A stretch of DNA of 64,000 bases from BD2-11 sp965115885 (GTDB lineage Bacteria > Gemmatimonadota > Gemmatimonadetes > Longimicrobiales > Gaopeijiaceae): assembly GCA_965115885.1 (NCBI GenBank), contig OZ220479.1, positions 2,170,001 to 2,234,000 on the forward strand. The letters run 5' to 3'. The notes beneath the pieces were generated by a model, which had not been told where the DNA came from, made no database searches, and saw only the letters and a program-made list of their open reading frames with translations. The position numbers were made by a program, and so were the translations under genes. This document shows positions 43,542 to 51,871 of the stretch, piece by piece (within the stretch, counting starts at the first letter, position 1; every line of letters begins with the position of its first letter).

Positions 43542-44679
43542 TCTCCTTCCACGCCGTCATGAAGCGCGCCATCTCCTCTTCGGTGCCGACCGACACCCGC
43601 AGATGGTCGAGCATGGGCGGGAAGTCGCGTCCCACCAGCACGCCCCGCTCCCGGAAGGCGGCCCGCACTTCGGCGGCGGGACGTCCGGTGTGCACCATGA
43701 AGAAGTTGGTCTCCGAGGGGATGACGTCGTAGCCCATGGCCTCGAGCTCGTCCGTGGTCTCCTTGCGCAGGCGCAACGTGGTCTCGCGCACCCACCGTTC
43801 CGACTCGGCGTCCTCGAGCGCGGCGACGGCGCCCCACTTCACCAGGGCGTTGACGCTGCCGGTGGCGTGGTCGCGCATCTCCCGGATCATGTCGGCGGGG
43901 GCGATGCCGTAGCCCAGGCGCAACCCGGCCATGCCGTAGATCTTGGAGAAGGTGCGCGCGACGACGACCTTGCGCCCGTCGAGGACGTAGGGCACCGCCG
44001 TCTCGTAGACGGGATCCTCGACGAAGTGGTGGTACGCCTCGTCGACCAGGATCGGAATGTCCTCGGGGATGGCGTCGACGAGTCGCCGGGTGTCGGCCGC
44101 GCTCACCACCTTGCCGGTCGGATTGTTGGGATTGCACAGGTAGACGAGCCCGACGTCCCGGTAGTTCTTGACGGTGGCGTCGATCATCGCCGGGATGTCC
44201 TGCGAATGGTCGTCGAGCAACGGCAGCATGATGGCGTCCGCGTCGATCCCGGAGGCCACGCCGAAGACGGTGAGATAGGTCGGCTGGACGCCGATCACCT
44301 TCTTGTCGTGCCCGAGGTAGGTGTGGCCCACCACCCTGAGCGTCTCCCCCGAGCCCGCGCCCAGCAGGACGTTCTCCGGCTCCACGCCGTGGTGCTCGGC
44401 GATCTTCGCCTGAACGTCGCCGTCCGGATAGCCGTACCGGTTCGAGTACTTCCAGGCGTCGTTCATGGCCTCCATCATCCGCTCGGACGGACCGTAGGGA
44501 TTTTCGTTGGAGGCGAGCTTGGCGAAGGAATCGTAGTCGTACTCCTGCGGCGCCGACCGCAACGGGCGCGCGGGCGCGTCCCACCCCAGAAGCCCGGCGG
44601 GCCTGAGCCCGGCGAGCCCCAGCGCCGCGGCCGCTCCTCCCATGAAGCGGCGGCGGGTCACGTAGTTTCTCGATCGCAT
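43504..44679 (-). CDS. Tat-exported histidinol-phosphate aminotransferase-like PLP enzyme
   Basis: The 391-residue protein begins with a twin-arginine signal (VTRRRFMGGAAAALGLAGL). A HisC-like class II aminotransferase follows. It has LASNENPYGPSERM, GAGSGETL, LCNPNNPTGKV, VDEAYHHFV, the PLP lysine in ARTFSKIYGMAGLRLGYG and the substrate arginine near LRVSVGT. All catalytic features look intact, so an active enzyme appears to be sent folded, with its cofactor, to the periplasm. Cytosolic histidine biosynthesis would not need this, and the true substrate is unknown. The start at 44679 follows GGAGGTACGCC. Confidence 0.88.
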   Translation of the reverse strand: MRSRNYVTRRRFMGGAAAALGLAGLRPAGLLGWDAPARPLRSAPQEYDYDSFAKLASNENPYGPSERMMEAMNDAWKYSNRYGYPDGDVQAKIAEHHGVEPENVLLGAGSGETLRVVGHTYLGHDKKVIGVQPTYLTVFGVASGIDADAIMLPLLDDHSQDIPAMIDATVKNYRDVGLVYLCNPNNPTGKVVSAADTRRLVDAIPEDIPILVDEAYHHFVEDPVYETAVPYVLDGRKVVVARTFSKIYGMAGLRLGYGIAPADMIREMRDHATGSVNALVKWGAVAALEDAESERWVRETTLRLRKETTDELEAMGYDVIPSETNFFMVHTGRPAAEVRAAFRERGVLVGRDFPPMLDHLRVSVGTEEEMARFMTAWKEIMPRAATTTTSG

Positions 44680-44801
44680 GGCGTACCTCCTGAAGACGTG
44701 AGAGCGCGTCGGGCGCGAACCGCGCCGGGTCGAACCTTCCAATGTACAGTGGCCGCACGGGCCCGCGAACGCAAATCCGGGGAGCTCCGGCGAACGGGCC
44801 G

Positions 44802-47800
44802 TCAGGCGGCGTTCGCGGCCCGGGAGTAGTGGCGCCGGAAGAAGCGGCCGACGTCGTCGACCGCTTGGTACATGACCGGCACCACGATCAGGGTGAGGAA
44901 GGTCGCGAAGACGATCCCGGCGATCACCGCGATCGCCATCGGGCCCCACCACGCGGCCTGGTCCCCGCCCCAGTACAGGTCGGGGGCCAGACTTCCGTAC
45001 AGGCCGAAGAAGTCGAAGTTGAGCCCGATCGCGAGCGGCACCAACCCGAGCGCCGTGGTCACCGCGGTCAGCACCACCGGACGGAACCGGGTCATCCCGC
45101 CCAGGACCAGCGCGTCCCGTCGGCCGACCCCGTCGCGGGCGCGCAGGACGTCGATGTAGTCGATGAGCACGATGGCGTTGTTCACCACGATGCCCGCCAG
45201 CGAGATGATGCCCACTCCGGTCATGATGATGCCGAAGGGCATGCGGAACACCATGAGCCCGAGCAGAACCCCGACCGTGGACATCATCACCGAGGTCAGG
45301 ATGATGCAGGGCTTCACCAGCGAGTTGAACTGCGAGATGAGGATGAAGCCGATGAGGAAGAGCGCCATCAGAAACGCGGTGGAGAGGAAGGCTTGAGCCT
45401 CCGCCTGCTCTTCGTTCTCGCCGGTGTAGCGGATCTGGTATCCCGGAGGGAGCGACGCGTCGAAGTCGGCGAGCGCCCGCTGCACCTCGGCCAGCACCGC
45501 GTTCGAGTTGTAGCCGGCGCGCACCTCGGAGGACACCGTCGCCGAGCGATCCATGTCCAGGCGCCGGATCGAGCCGGCGCCCTCCCCCACTTCCCAGGAC
45601 GCGACCGAGAGCAGCGGGATGGGATCGCCCTCGGACAGCACCGTGAGCTCGGCCAGGGCGCCGAGCTCGTCCCGGTCCTCCTCCGCCAAGCGCACGACGA
45701 TGTCGTACTCGTCGTTGCCGGTCCGGTACTTCGCCGCTTCGACGCCCTGGATGGCGCCGCGGATGGCCTGGCCCACGCGAAGGGTCGAGAGCCCGTAGAG
45801 CGCGGCCTTCTCCCGGTCCACGCGCACGCCCAGTTCGGGACGGGCGTCGTCCAGGTTGCTGTTGAGGCGGACCAGCTTGGCGTGGACCGGATCGGCCCGC
45901 AGGGCGGCCATCATCTCGTCGGCGAGCTCGTTCAGCAGATCGGGATCCGAGCCCACCAGCTCCATGTTCACGGGCGGACCGGTGGCGGGCCCGTCCTCGA
46001 CCTTGTCGACCGAGATGTCCGCGCCCGCGAGGTCGCTGGCGACGCTCTCCTGGAGCGCGGCCAGGGTACGGAAGGCGTCCGCCCTCTGGTCCTGGAACTC
46101 CACCATGGAGATGGTCACCAGCCCGGCCTCCGGACCCGACGGCCCGCCGCCGCCCATCCCGCCGCCGCCGCCGCCGACCGTGGCCACCACCGACTCCCCG
46201 TCGAGCGCGACCCCCTCGTAGGCGGGCAGCTTGTCCTCGATGCGGCGCACCAGCCGGTCGGTGAAGTTCGCGCGGGTGCCGGCCGGGGCGTCCACGTCGA
46301 TCATGATCTGTCGGGGCGGAATGGCCTCGGGGAAGTACTCCACCCCCGCGTTGAACCGTCCGAACAGGATCACGGTCGCCACCAGCGCCGCCGCGCATCC
46401 GACGAGCACCCGCACGGGGCGGTCGAGCGAGCGCGTCAAGAGCTTTTCGTAGAAGACCATCGCCCGCTCCAGCCACCAGTTCTGGAAGAGCGCGGACGCC
46501 CGCTTGACGACGAAGCGATAGAGGGCCCAGAGCAGGCCGGCGGTGGCGAGCAGCAGCGCCGCGGTCAGCGGATTGACGGCGACGAACCCCAGGACGACTC
46601 CCGCGCTCGCCGCGACCAGGGTCCTGCGCGCGGCGCGCGTGAGCGGCGGCGCCTCCTCGCCTTCCCGAAGGATGAACATCGAGCACAGCGCCGGAACGAT
46701 CACCAGCGCCACGAAGAGCGAACTCGAGAGCGTCACGATGAGGGTCGTGGGCAGATAGCTCATGAACTCGCCGGAGATGCCCGGCCAGAACAGAAGGGGC
46801 GCGAACGCGGCCAGCGTGGTCAGCGTCGCCGCGATCACCGGACCGGCCACCTCTCCGGTGGCCTTCTTGGCCGCCAGCTTCCGGTCCCAGCCGCGCTCCA
46901 CGTAGCGGTAGATGTTCTCCACCACCACGATCGCGTTGTCGACCAGCATCCCCAGCGCCAGGATGAGCGAGAAGAGCACGACCATGTTCATGGAGACGCC
47001 CAGCAGCCTGAGCACCCCGAAGGACAGGAACATGGAGGAGGGGATCGAGACGGCGACGAACAGCGAGGTGCGCAGTCCGAGGAAGAAGAGCAGCACGCTC
47101 ACGATCAGGACGAGCCCCGAGACGATGTTGTTCTCGAGCGAGCTCACCATCGAGAAGATGTCCCGGGACGTGTCGCCGGTGATCTTCACGGTGAGGGTCG
47201 CCGGGAAGAGCGGCCTCATCTCCTCGATGACCGCCTTCACCCGTTCGGCGGTCTCGATGATGTTCTCGCCCGAACGCTTGACGACGTCCAGCGTCACGAC
47301 CGGCGAGCCGTCCAGGCGGGCGAAGGTCTCGCGCTCGGCGAAGCCGAACTCCACGTCCGCCAGGTCGCGGACGTAGACCGGACCGCCCTCGTCGGCGGCG
47401 ACCACCAGATCCTCGATCGCCGCGGGCGCGTCGAACTCTCCGTCGACCCGCACCAGGAACTTCTGGTTGCCGACGTCGATGGATCCGCCCGGAACGTTGA
47501 CGTTCTCCGTGGCGATGGCGTCGACGACGTCCTGGAGCGCCAAATTGTAGAACTGGAGCCGGGAGAGGCGCACGTCCACCTTGACCTCGCGCTCCAGCCC
47601 GCCGCGCACGTCCACGCGCAGAATTTCCGGGACGCTCTCCAGCTCGTCCCGCAGGTCCTCCGCGAGTTCCTTCAGGTGGACCAGATCGAAGTCGCCGGCC
47701 AGGTTCACCTGCATGATGGGGAACTCCGAGAAGCTGAACTCGAAGATGGACGGCTCCTCCGCGTCCTCGGGCAGCTCGGGTTTCGCGAGGTCCACCTTCT

Positions 47801-48230
47801 CGCGGATCTGCTGCAGCGCCTCGTCCAGGTCGACCGTGGTCTCGAACTCGGCGGTGACGCTGGAATATCCCTCGACCGAGGTGGAGGAAAGCTCCTTGAT
47901 GTCGGAGATGGCGCTCAGCTCCTCCTCGATCGGCCGGGTGACCAGCGTCTCGACGTCGACCGGCGACACCCCGGGATAGACGGTGTTCACCGCGATCACG
48001 GGAACCTCGATCTCCGGGAACGACTCCTTGGGGATCGCCCGGTACGAGGCGAGCCCCGTGACCGTGACGAGCAGGAGGAGCACCACCGAGCTGGTGCGGT
48101 GCTCGACGGCGAAGCTCGTGAGCGCGAATTCCTTGAAGCGCGCCAGATAGCCCGCGTCGGCGCGGGGCTCGGAGGCGCCGCGCGTCTCGCCCGCGTCGAC
48201 GCCGGCCCGTTCGTCCCTCGGTTCAGACAT
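44802..48230 (-). CDS. RND efflux transporter, HAE1/AcrB-like inner-membrane pump
   Basis: The 1142-residue proton-driven pump has an N-terminal cytoplasmic extension of about 35 residues and then helix 1 (SSVVLLLLVTVTGLASY). The porter domain follows (IPKESFPEIEVPVIAVNTVYPGVSPVDVE). Helix 4 has the LILALGMLVDNAIVVVENIYR motif, whose aspartate is part of the proton relay. The second half has GIISLAGIVVNNAIVLIDYID. It forms a tripartite system with the HlyD-like adaptor and TolC-like channel encoded just upstream. An insertion of about 60 residues between the halves contains two further helices (about 520-560). The substrate is unknown. Confidence 0.93.
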   Translation of the reverse strand: MSEPRDERAGVDAGETRGASEPRADAGYLARFKEFALTSFAVEHRTSSVVLLLLVTVTGLASYRAIPKESFPEIEVPVIAVNTVYPGVSPVDVETLVTRPIEEELSAISDIKELSSTSVEGYSSVTAEFETTVDLDEALQQIREKVDLAKPELPEDAEEPSIFEFSFSEFPIMQVNLAGDFDLVHLKELAEDLRDELESVPEILRVDVRGGLEREVKVDVRLSRLQFYNLALQDVVDAIATENVNVPGGSIDVGNQKFLVRVDGEFDAPAAIEDLVVAADEGGPVYVRDLADVEFGFAERETFARLDGSPVVTLDVVKRSGENIIETAERVKAVIEEMRPLFPATLTVKITGDTSRDIFSMVSSLENNIVSGLVLIVSVLLFFLGLRTSLFVAVSIPSSMFLSFGVLRLLGVSMNMVVLFSLILALGMLVDNAIVVVENIYRYVERGWDRKLAAKKATGEVAGPVIAATLTTLAAFAPLLFWPGISGEFMSYLPTTLIVTLSSSLFVALVIVPALCSMFILREGEEAPPLTRAARRTLVAASAGVVLGFVAVNPLTAALLLATAGLLWALYRFVVKRASALFQNWWLERAMVFYEKLLTRSLDRPVRVLVGCAAALVATVILFGRFNAGVEYFPEAIPPRQIMIDVDAPAGTRANFTDRLVRRIEDKLPAYEGVALDGESVVATVGGGGGGMGGGGPSGPEAGLVTISMVEFQDQRADAFRTLAALQESVASDLAGADISVDKVEDGPATGPPVNMELVGSDPDLLNELADEMMAALRADPVHAKLVRLNSNLDDARPELGVRVDREKAALYGLSTLRVGQAIRGAIQGVEAAKYRTGNDEYDIVVRLAEEDRDELGALAELTVLSEGDPIPLLSVASWEVGEGAGSIRRLDMDRSATVSSEVRAGYNSNAVLAEVQRALADFDASLPPGYQIRYTGENEEQAEAQAFLSTAFLMALFLIGFILISQFNSLVKPCIILTSVMMSTVGVLLGLMVFRMPFGIIMTGVGIISLAGIVVNNAIVLIDYIDVLRARDGVGRRDALVLGGMTRFRPVVLTAVTTALGLVPLAIGLNFDFFGLYGSLAPDLYWGGDQAAWWGPMAIAVIAGIVFATFLTLIVVPVMYQAVDDVGRFFRRHYSRAANAA

Positions 48231-48278
48231 GTCCGTCCCTCTCGGATGCGGTCGGCCGGCCGGACCGGCGTCCCGCGT

Positions 48279-49358
48279 TCAGTTGACCACCCGCACCCGG
48301 TCCCCGTCGGCGACCAGCTGCTGTCCGATCACGACCAAGCGGTCCCCGGCCGCGAGTCCTTCCTCCACGACCACGCGGTTGCGCTGCCCCGGGCCCAACC
48401 GCACGGCGCGCGCGCGCGCCGTGCCGACGTCGCCGGTCCCCTCGACCACGTACGCGACGTACCCGTCCTCCGTCCGGAGCAGCGCCTCGCGCGGCACCAC
48501 CACCACGTGCGAGCGGGTCTCGCGCACGATCTCGATGCTCGCCACCATCTCCGGCTTGATCAACCCGCCGGGGTTGGCCAGGACGAGCTCGACCGGGAAG
48601 GTGCGGTCCTGCGGGTCCACCGCCGAGCCGACGTAGGCGATGGCGCCCTCGAACGTCTCGCCCTCGAGCACCTGGAAGGTCACGGCGGCCATGGATCCCG
48701 GGCGCACGTCGAGCGCGAACCGCTCGGGCACGCCGCCGCGGATGCGCACCGGATCGAGATCCACCACGCGCGCCACCGGCGTGCCGGGCATGATCATGCT
48801 GCCGAGCTCGACGTTCCTGGAGTCCAGCACGCCCCCGAAAGGAGCGCGGACGACGGTCGCGTCCAAGCGCGCGGCGAGGGCGGTCAGGCTGGCCGCGGAC
48901 TGTTCGGCCGCGTAGCGGGCCTCGAGGTACTGGAGCTCGGAACCGACCCGGTCCTCCTCGAAGAGCCGCCTGCGCCGCTCCCAGGTCTCCCGCGCCAAGT
49001 CCGCCCGGGCGCGCGCCTCCTCCACCTGCGCCCGCAACTGCGCGTCGTCCAGACGCGCCACCGCCTGTCCGGCCCGCACCGGGCTTCCCTGGTCCACCAG
49101 GATCTCCGAGACCAGCCCGGCCTCGGTGGCCGACACGACCACGTCCCGGTTCGCGCGCACCGTCCCGGTCAGCCGGATCAGCTCGGTGAATCCGGTGGGC
49201 AGGACCGGCTCGACCTCGACGTTGATCGCGCGCGCGGGCGCCTCCTCGGCCGCGGGCGGCGCCGCGTCGTCCGCCTCCGCGCTGCTGCAAGCGGCCACTC
49301 CCGCCGCCGCGCCCAACGCCGTCCACCACCTTCTCGTCCCGACCGCTGCTCGATTCAT
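48279..49358 (-). CDS. RND efflux periplasmic adaptor (HlyD/AcrA-like) lipoprotein
   Basis: The 359-residue membrane-fusion protein has a lipoprotein signal with the cysteine in AAGVAACSS. A lipoyl/hairpin region follows: VRANRDVVVSATEAGLVSEILVDQGSPVRAGQ, then coiled-coil helices, then VVRAPFGGVLDSRNVELG. Beta-barrel and membrane-proximal domains end the chain. It bridges the inner-membrane pump and the outer-membrane channel. The start at 49358 follows GAGGGGAGAACG. The spacing to the pump gene is 48 bases. Confidence 0.92.
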   Translation of the reverse strand: MNRAAVGTRRWWTALGAAAGVAACSSAEADDAAPPAAEEAPARAINVEVEPVLPTGFTELIRLTGTVRANRDVVVSATEAGLVSEILVDQGSPVRAGQAVARLDDAQLRAQVEEARARADLARETWERRRRLFEEDRVGSELQYLEARYAAEQSAASLTALAARLDATVVRAPFGGVLDSRNVELGSMIMPGTPVARVVDLDPVRIRGGVPERFALDVRPGSMAAVTFQVLEGETFEGAIAYVGSAVDPQDRTFPVELVLANPGGLIKPEMVASIEIVRETRSHVVVVPREALLRTEDGYVAYVVEGTGDVGTARARAVRLGPGQRNRVVVEEGLAAGDRLVVIGQQLVADGDRVRVVN

Positions 49359-49438
49359 CGTTCTCCCCTCGAAAGGTCGTTCAAGGTCGTTCGCTTTCCC
49401 GGTTTCGCGCCGCCGGAGCGTCGCCCGGCCCGCCTCCG

Positions 49439-50977
49439 CTACGCCCCGTCCGTGGCCGCGAACTCCGAATCCACCATCGGCACGGCGCCGGTGGCCTCGT
49501 CCAGCTGCGCCCAAGCCGCCAGGTAGTCGTAGACCGCCTGCGCGTAGTTGAACTCGCTCTGCCTGAGCGCCACCTCGGCGTCCGTCAACTCGAGCTGGCC
49601 GCTCAGGCCCTCCCGGTACTGCGCGGAGGCGATCTCGAAGCCCCGCCGCGCCTGTTCGACCGCCAGCCTCTGCCCGCGCGCCCGCGCCCGCGCTTCCCGG
49701 GTCAGCTCGACCAGCGACTTGACCTGGACGGCCGCTTGGTCGCGCGAGAGTCGGAACCGGGTTTCGGCCTGGCGCCACGCCGCCCGGCGCTGGTCGACGC
49801 GCGCGTCCTTGCGGAATCCCTCGAAGACGGGGACGCTCACCGAGACCCCCACCGCCTGCGCCGACGCCCGCGACATCGGATCGCCGAAGAAGTCCGGGGA
49901 TCCGTTCTGCTGGGCTTGGAGCACGTAGTTGCCGAACAGGGAGACGGTGGGCACGTACTGCATCTGTTCCAGCCGCATCTCGGAGTGGCGCAGACGCTCG
50001 GCCATCTCCAGCTGGCGCAGATCGGATCGCCGCTCCCACGCCTGCCGGACCTTCTCCTCCGCCCCGCCCTCCATCGGCCTGGAGCTCGCGAAGGCGAGGA
50101 TCGCGCGGTTGTCCGGCGTGTTGTCCGCCGGATCGTCCAGGTCCATCGACGCCAGCGACCCCGCCACGCGCAGGCCCTCCTGGTCCTCCAGGGCGAGCTC
50201 CACCGCGAGCGCCCGGCGGAACTGGATCGCCGCGTTCTCGGCGCGGCGCAGGTTGGGCTCCAGATTCGCGAGCTCGACCTCGATGCGGAGCATGTCGTAG
50301 TCGGAGGCCAGCCCGGCCCGGTTCATGGCGCGGGTCTCCTTGAGCGACCGGCGCACGCGCGCGACCGAATTGCGGGTGAGCCGTTCCTGCTCCTGGGCCA
50401 GCAGGAGGTCGTAGTAGGCCCTGCGCACGCGCGTGACGAGACTCTGGCTTCGCCCGCGCACGGATTCTTCCTGGATCGAGGCCAACCGCTGGGCCGCGCC
50501 CAATCCGACGAACACGCGCGCGTCGAAGAGCGGCTGTTCCAGGTTCACGCTCATGTTCCAGCTGTTGTCCGCCCCGAACTGCACCTGGATCAGCTCGTCC
50601 GGGTTCGCGTCCGGATCGAAGAGGAAGGCGGGAAGGAAGGACTTGGCGGGAGAGAGGTTGCGCGTGTAGTTGGCGCTCACGTTGACGGTGGGCATGACGG
50701 TGCCCCACGCCTCCGACACCTGCTCCCTGGCCAGCTCCAGGTCGAACCGGGCGTCCTCCACGTCGCGATTGCGGCGCAGCGCCACGGAGACCGCCTCCGG
50801 GAGGGTGAGCGCCTCGCCCCGCGGCGGCGCGGCCGCGGTCGGCCGCTGAGCCTCCAGGAGCGCCGGCGGCGCGGCCGCGACGGCCGCGGCCGTGAAGAGA
50901 ACGATGTTCACTGCGCCCCCCGTTCTTCGCCCGTCGCGGCGCGTTCCGCGCCGCCCTCGTCCCGCGTCGTCCGTCAT
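49439..50977 (-). CDS. TolC-family outer-membrane efflux channel
   Basis: The 512-residue protein has a basic N-terminus and signal (NIVLFTAAAVAAAPPALLEAQ) and then the two repeated helical/beta units of TolC. Representative segments are LTLPEAVSVALRRNRDVEDA, VMPTVNVSANYTRN and YYDLLLAQEQERLTRNSV. The second unit has VGVSVSVPVFEGFRKDARV and QAVYDYLAAWAQLDEATG. The start overlaps the tetR stop (ATGA). It is the second gene of the efflux operon. Confidence 0.9.
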   Translation of the reverse strand: MTDDAGRGRRGTRRDGRRTGGAVNIVLFTAAAVAAAPPALLEAQRPTAAAPPRGEALTLPEAVSVALRRNRDVEDARFDLELAREQVSEAWGTVMPTVNVSANYTRNLSPAKSFLPAFLFDPDANPDELIQVQFGADNSWNMSVNLEQPLFDARVFVGLGAAQRLASIQEESVRGRSQSLVTRVRRAYYDLLLAQEQERLTRNSVARVRRSLKETRAMNRAGLASDYDMLRIEVELANLEPNLRRAENAAIQFRRALAVELALEDQEGLRVAGSLASMDLDDPADNTPDNRAILAFASSRPMEGGAEEKVRQAWERRSDLRQLEMAERLRHSEMRLEQMQYVPTVSLFGNYVLQAQQNGSPDFFGDPMSRASAQAVGVSVSVPVFEGFRKDARVDQRRAAWRQAETRFRLSRDQAAVQVKSLVELTREARARARGQRLAVEQARRGFEIASAQYREGLSGQLELTDAEVALRQSEFNYAQAVYDYLAAWAQLDEATGAVPMVDSEFAATDGA

Positions 50978-51657
50978 CCGTGTGCCTCGCTGTGCTCGGT
51001 GTTGCGAACCTCGTCCGCGACCCGGGAGCCCTCCCCTCCGGCGCTCCCGTCGGCGCGCGCCTCCTCCAGCAGTTTGCGGGTTCCGACGCCCAACAGCATG
51101 CGTCCGCAGGAAGCCCGGTAGGCTTCCCGGAACTCGGCCTCGCCCAGGTCCAGAAGCCCGCGCAGGTAGATCGTGATCAAGCCGTGGGAATGGGCCCACA
51201 TCGTCATCCCCACGTCGCGGACGTCGGCCTCGGCCCTCAGGTACCCGGCGTCCACGCACTCGCGCGTCCGGTCCATCCAGAATTGGTGCATGGCTTGCGC
51301 GTGCGCGGCCACTTCGGGCGGATAGTCGGACCAGCCGAACCGCTCCGGGGAAAGGTACATCAGCTCGTACCAGCGCGGGTGCGCGAGGGCGAAGTCGAGG
51401 TTCTCCTCGCCGGCGCGCCGGAGCCGCTCCAGCGGGGTCGCCGCCGAGAGCGCCCTGTAGACGTAGGCGGCCGACTGCCGGTAGGCTTCGCGCACCATGT
51501 CGCGGAGCACCTCGTCCTTGCCGGCGTAGTAGCGGTAGAGCGCGGGCGCGGTCACGCCGAGGCCGCCGGCCAGCTTGCGCATGGACAGCGCCTCGATCCC
51601 TCCGGAAAGGTAGAGTTCGGTGGCCCGGCTCCTGATGTCGGATCGCTGCATCGCCAT
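50974..51657 (-). CDS. TetR-family transcriptional regulator of the efflux operon
   Basis: The 227-residue regulator has an N-terminal helix-turn-helix (ALSMRKLAGGLGVTAPALYRYYAGKDEVLRDM at about 22-53). The ligand-binding domain includes FALAHPRWYELMYLSPERF, typical of the TetR_C group near AcrR. As the first gene of the tetR-tolC-hlyD-RND operon it probably represses its own operon through the palindrome just upstream. The start at 51657 is the first of two close Met codons. Confidence 0.9.
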   Translation of the reverse strand: MAMQRSDIRSRATELYLSGGIEALSMRKLAGGLGVTAPALYRYYAGKDEVLRDMVREAYRQSAAYVYRALSAATPLERLRRAGEENLDFALAHPRWYELMYLSPERFGWSDYPPEVAAHAQAMHQFWMDRTRECVDAGYLRAEADVRDVGMTMWAHSHGLITIYLRGLLDLGEAEFREAYRASCGRMLLGVGTRKLLEEARADGSAGGEGSRVADEVRNTEHSEAHG

Positions 51658-51664
51658 GTGAACA

Positions 51665-51672
51665 GTGTACAC
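51665..51672. promoter_or_regulatory. Candidate TetR operator (GTGTACAC palindrome)
   Basis: A perfect eight-base palindrome lies eight bases upstream of the tetR start, with a further half-like GTTCAC next to it. The position fits autorepression of the efflux operon. The assignment rests on symmetry and location only. Confidence 0.4.
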
Positions 51673-51871
51673 GAAAAGCGCGACGGGTTCAAGAACTTCC
51701 CCGCTCGCCCCGGCCGGTTCCGGTCGTGCCCGCGCGCAGGATGCGCGGACGCCGTTGCGGGGGTGCACGGGCGGTCCCGGTTTCCTACTTTGCCGGGACG
51801 GGGACGGCCTGCGCCGACGCCCGGCGCCGCGTTCGAACCCCTCCCGTCACGCCGAATCCGCCGGAGATCCC

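Noticed and set aside
44742..49526. An open frame of 1594 codons antisense to the RND pump and adaptor
   Set aside because: Its composition is dominated by histidine, arginine and glutamate read from the opposite strand of well-supported genes, with no family motif or ribosome binding site.
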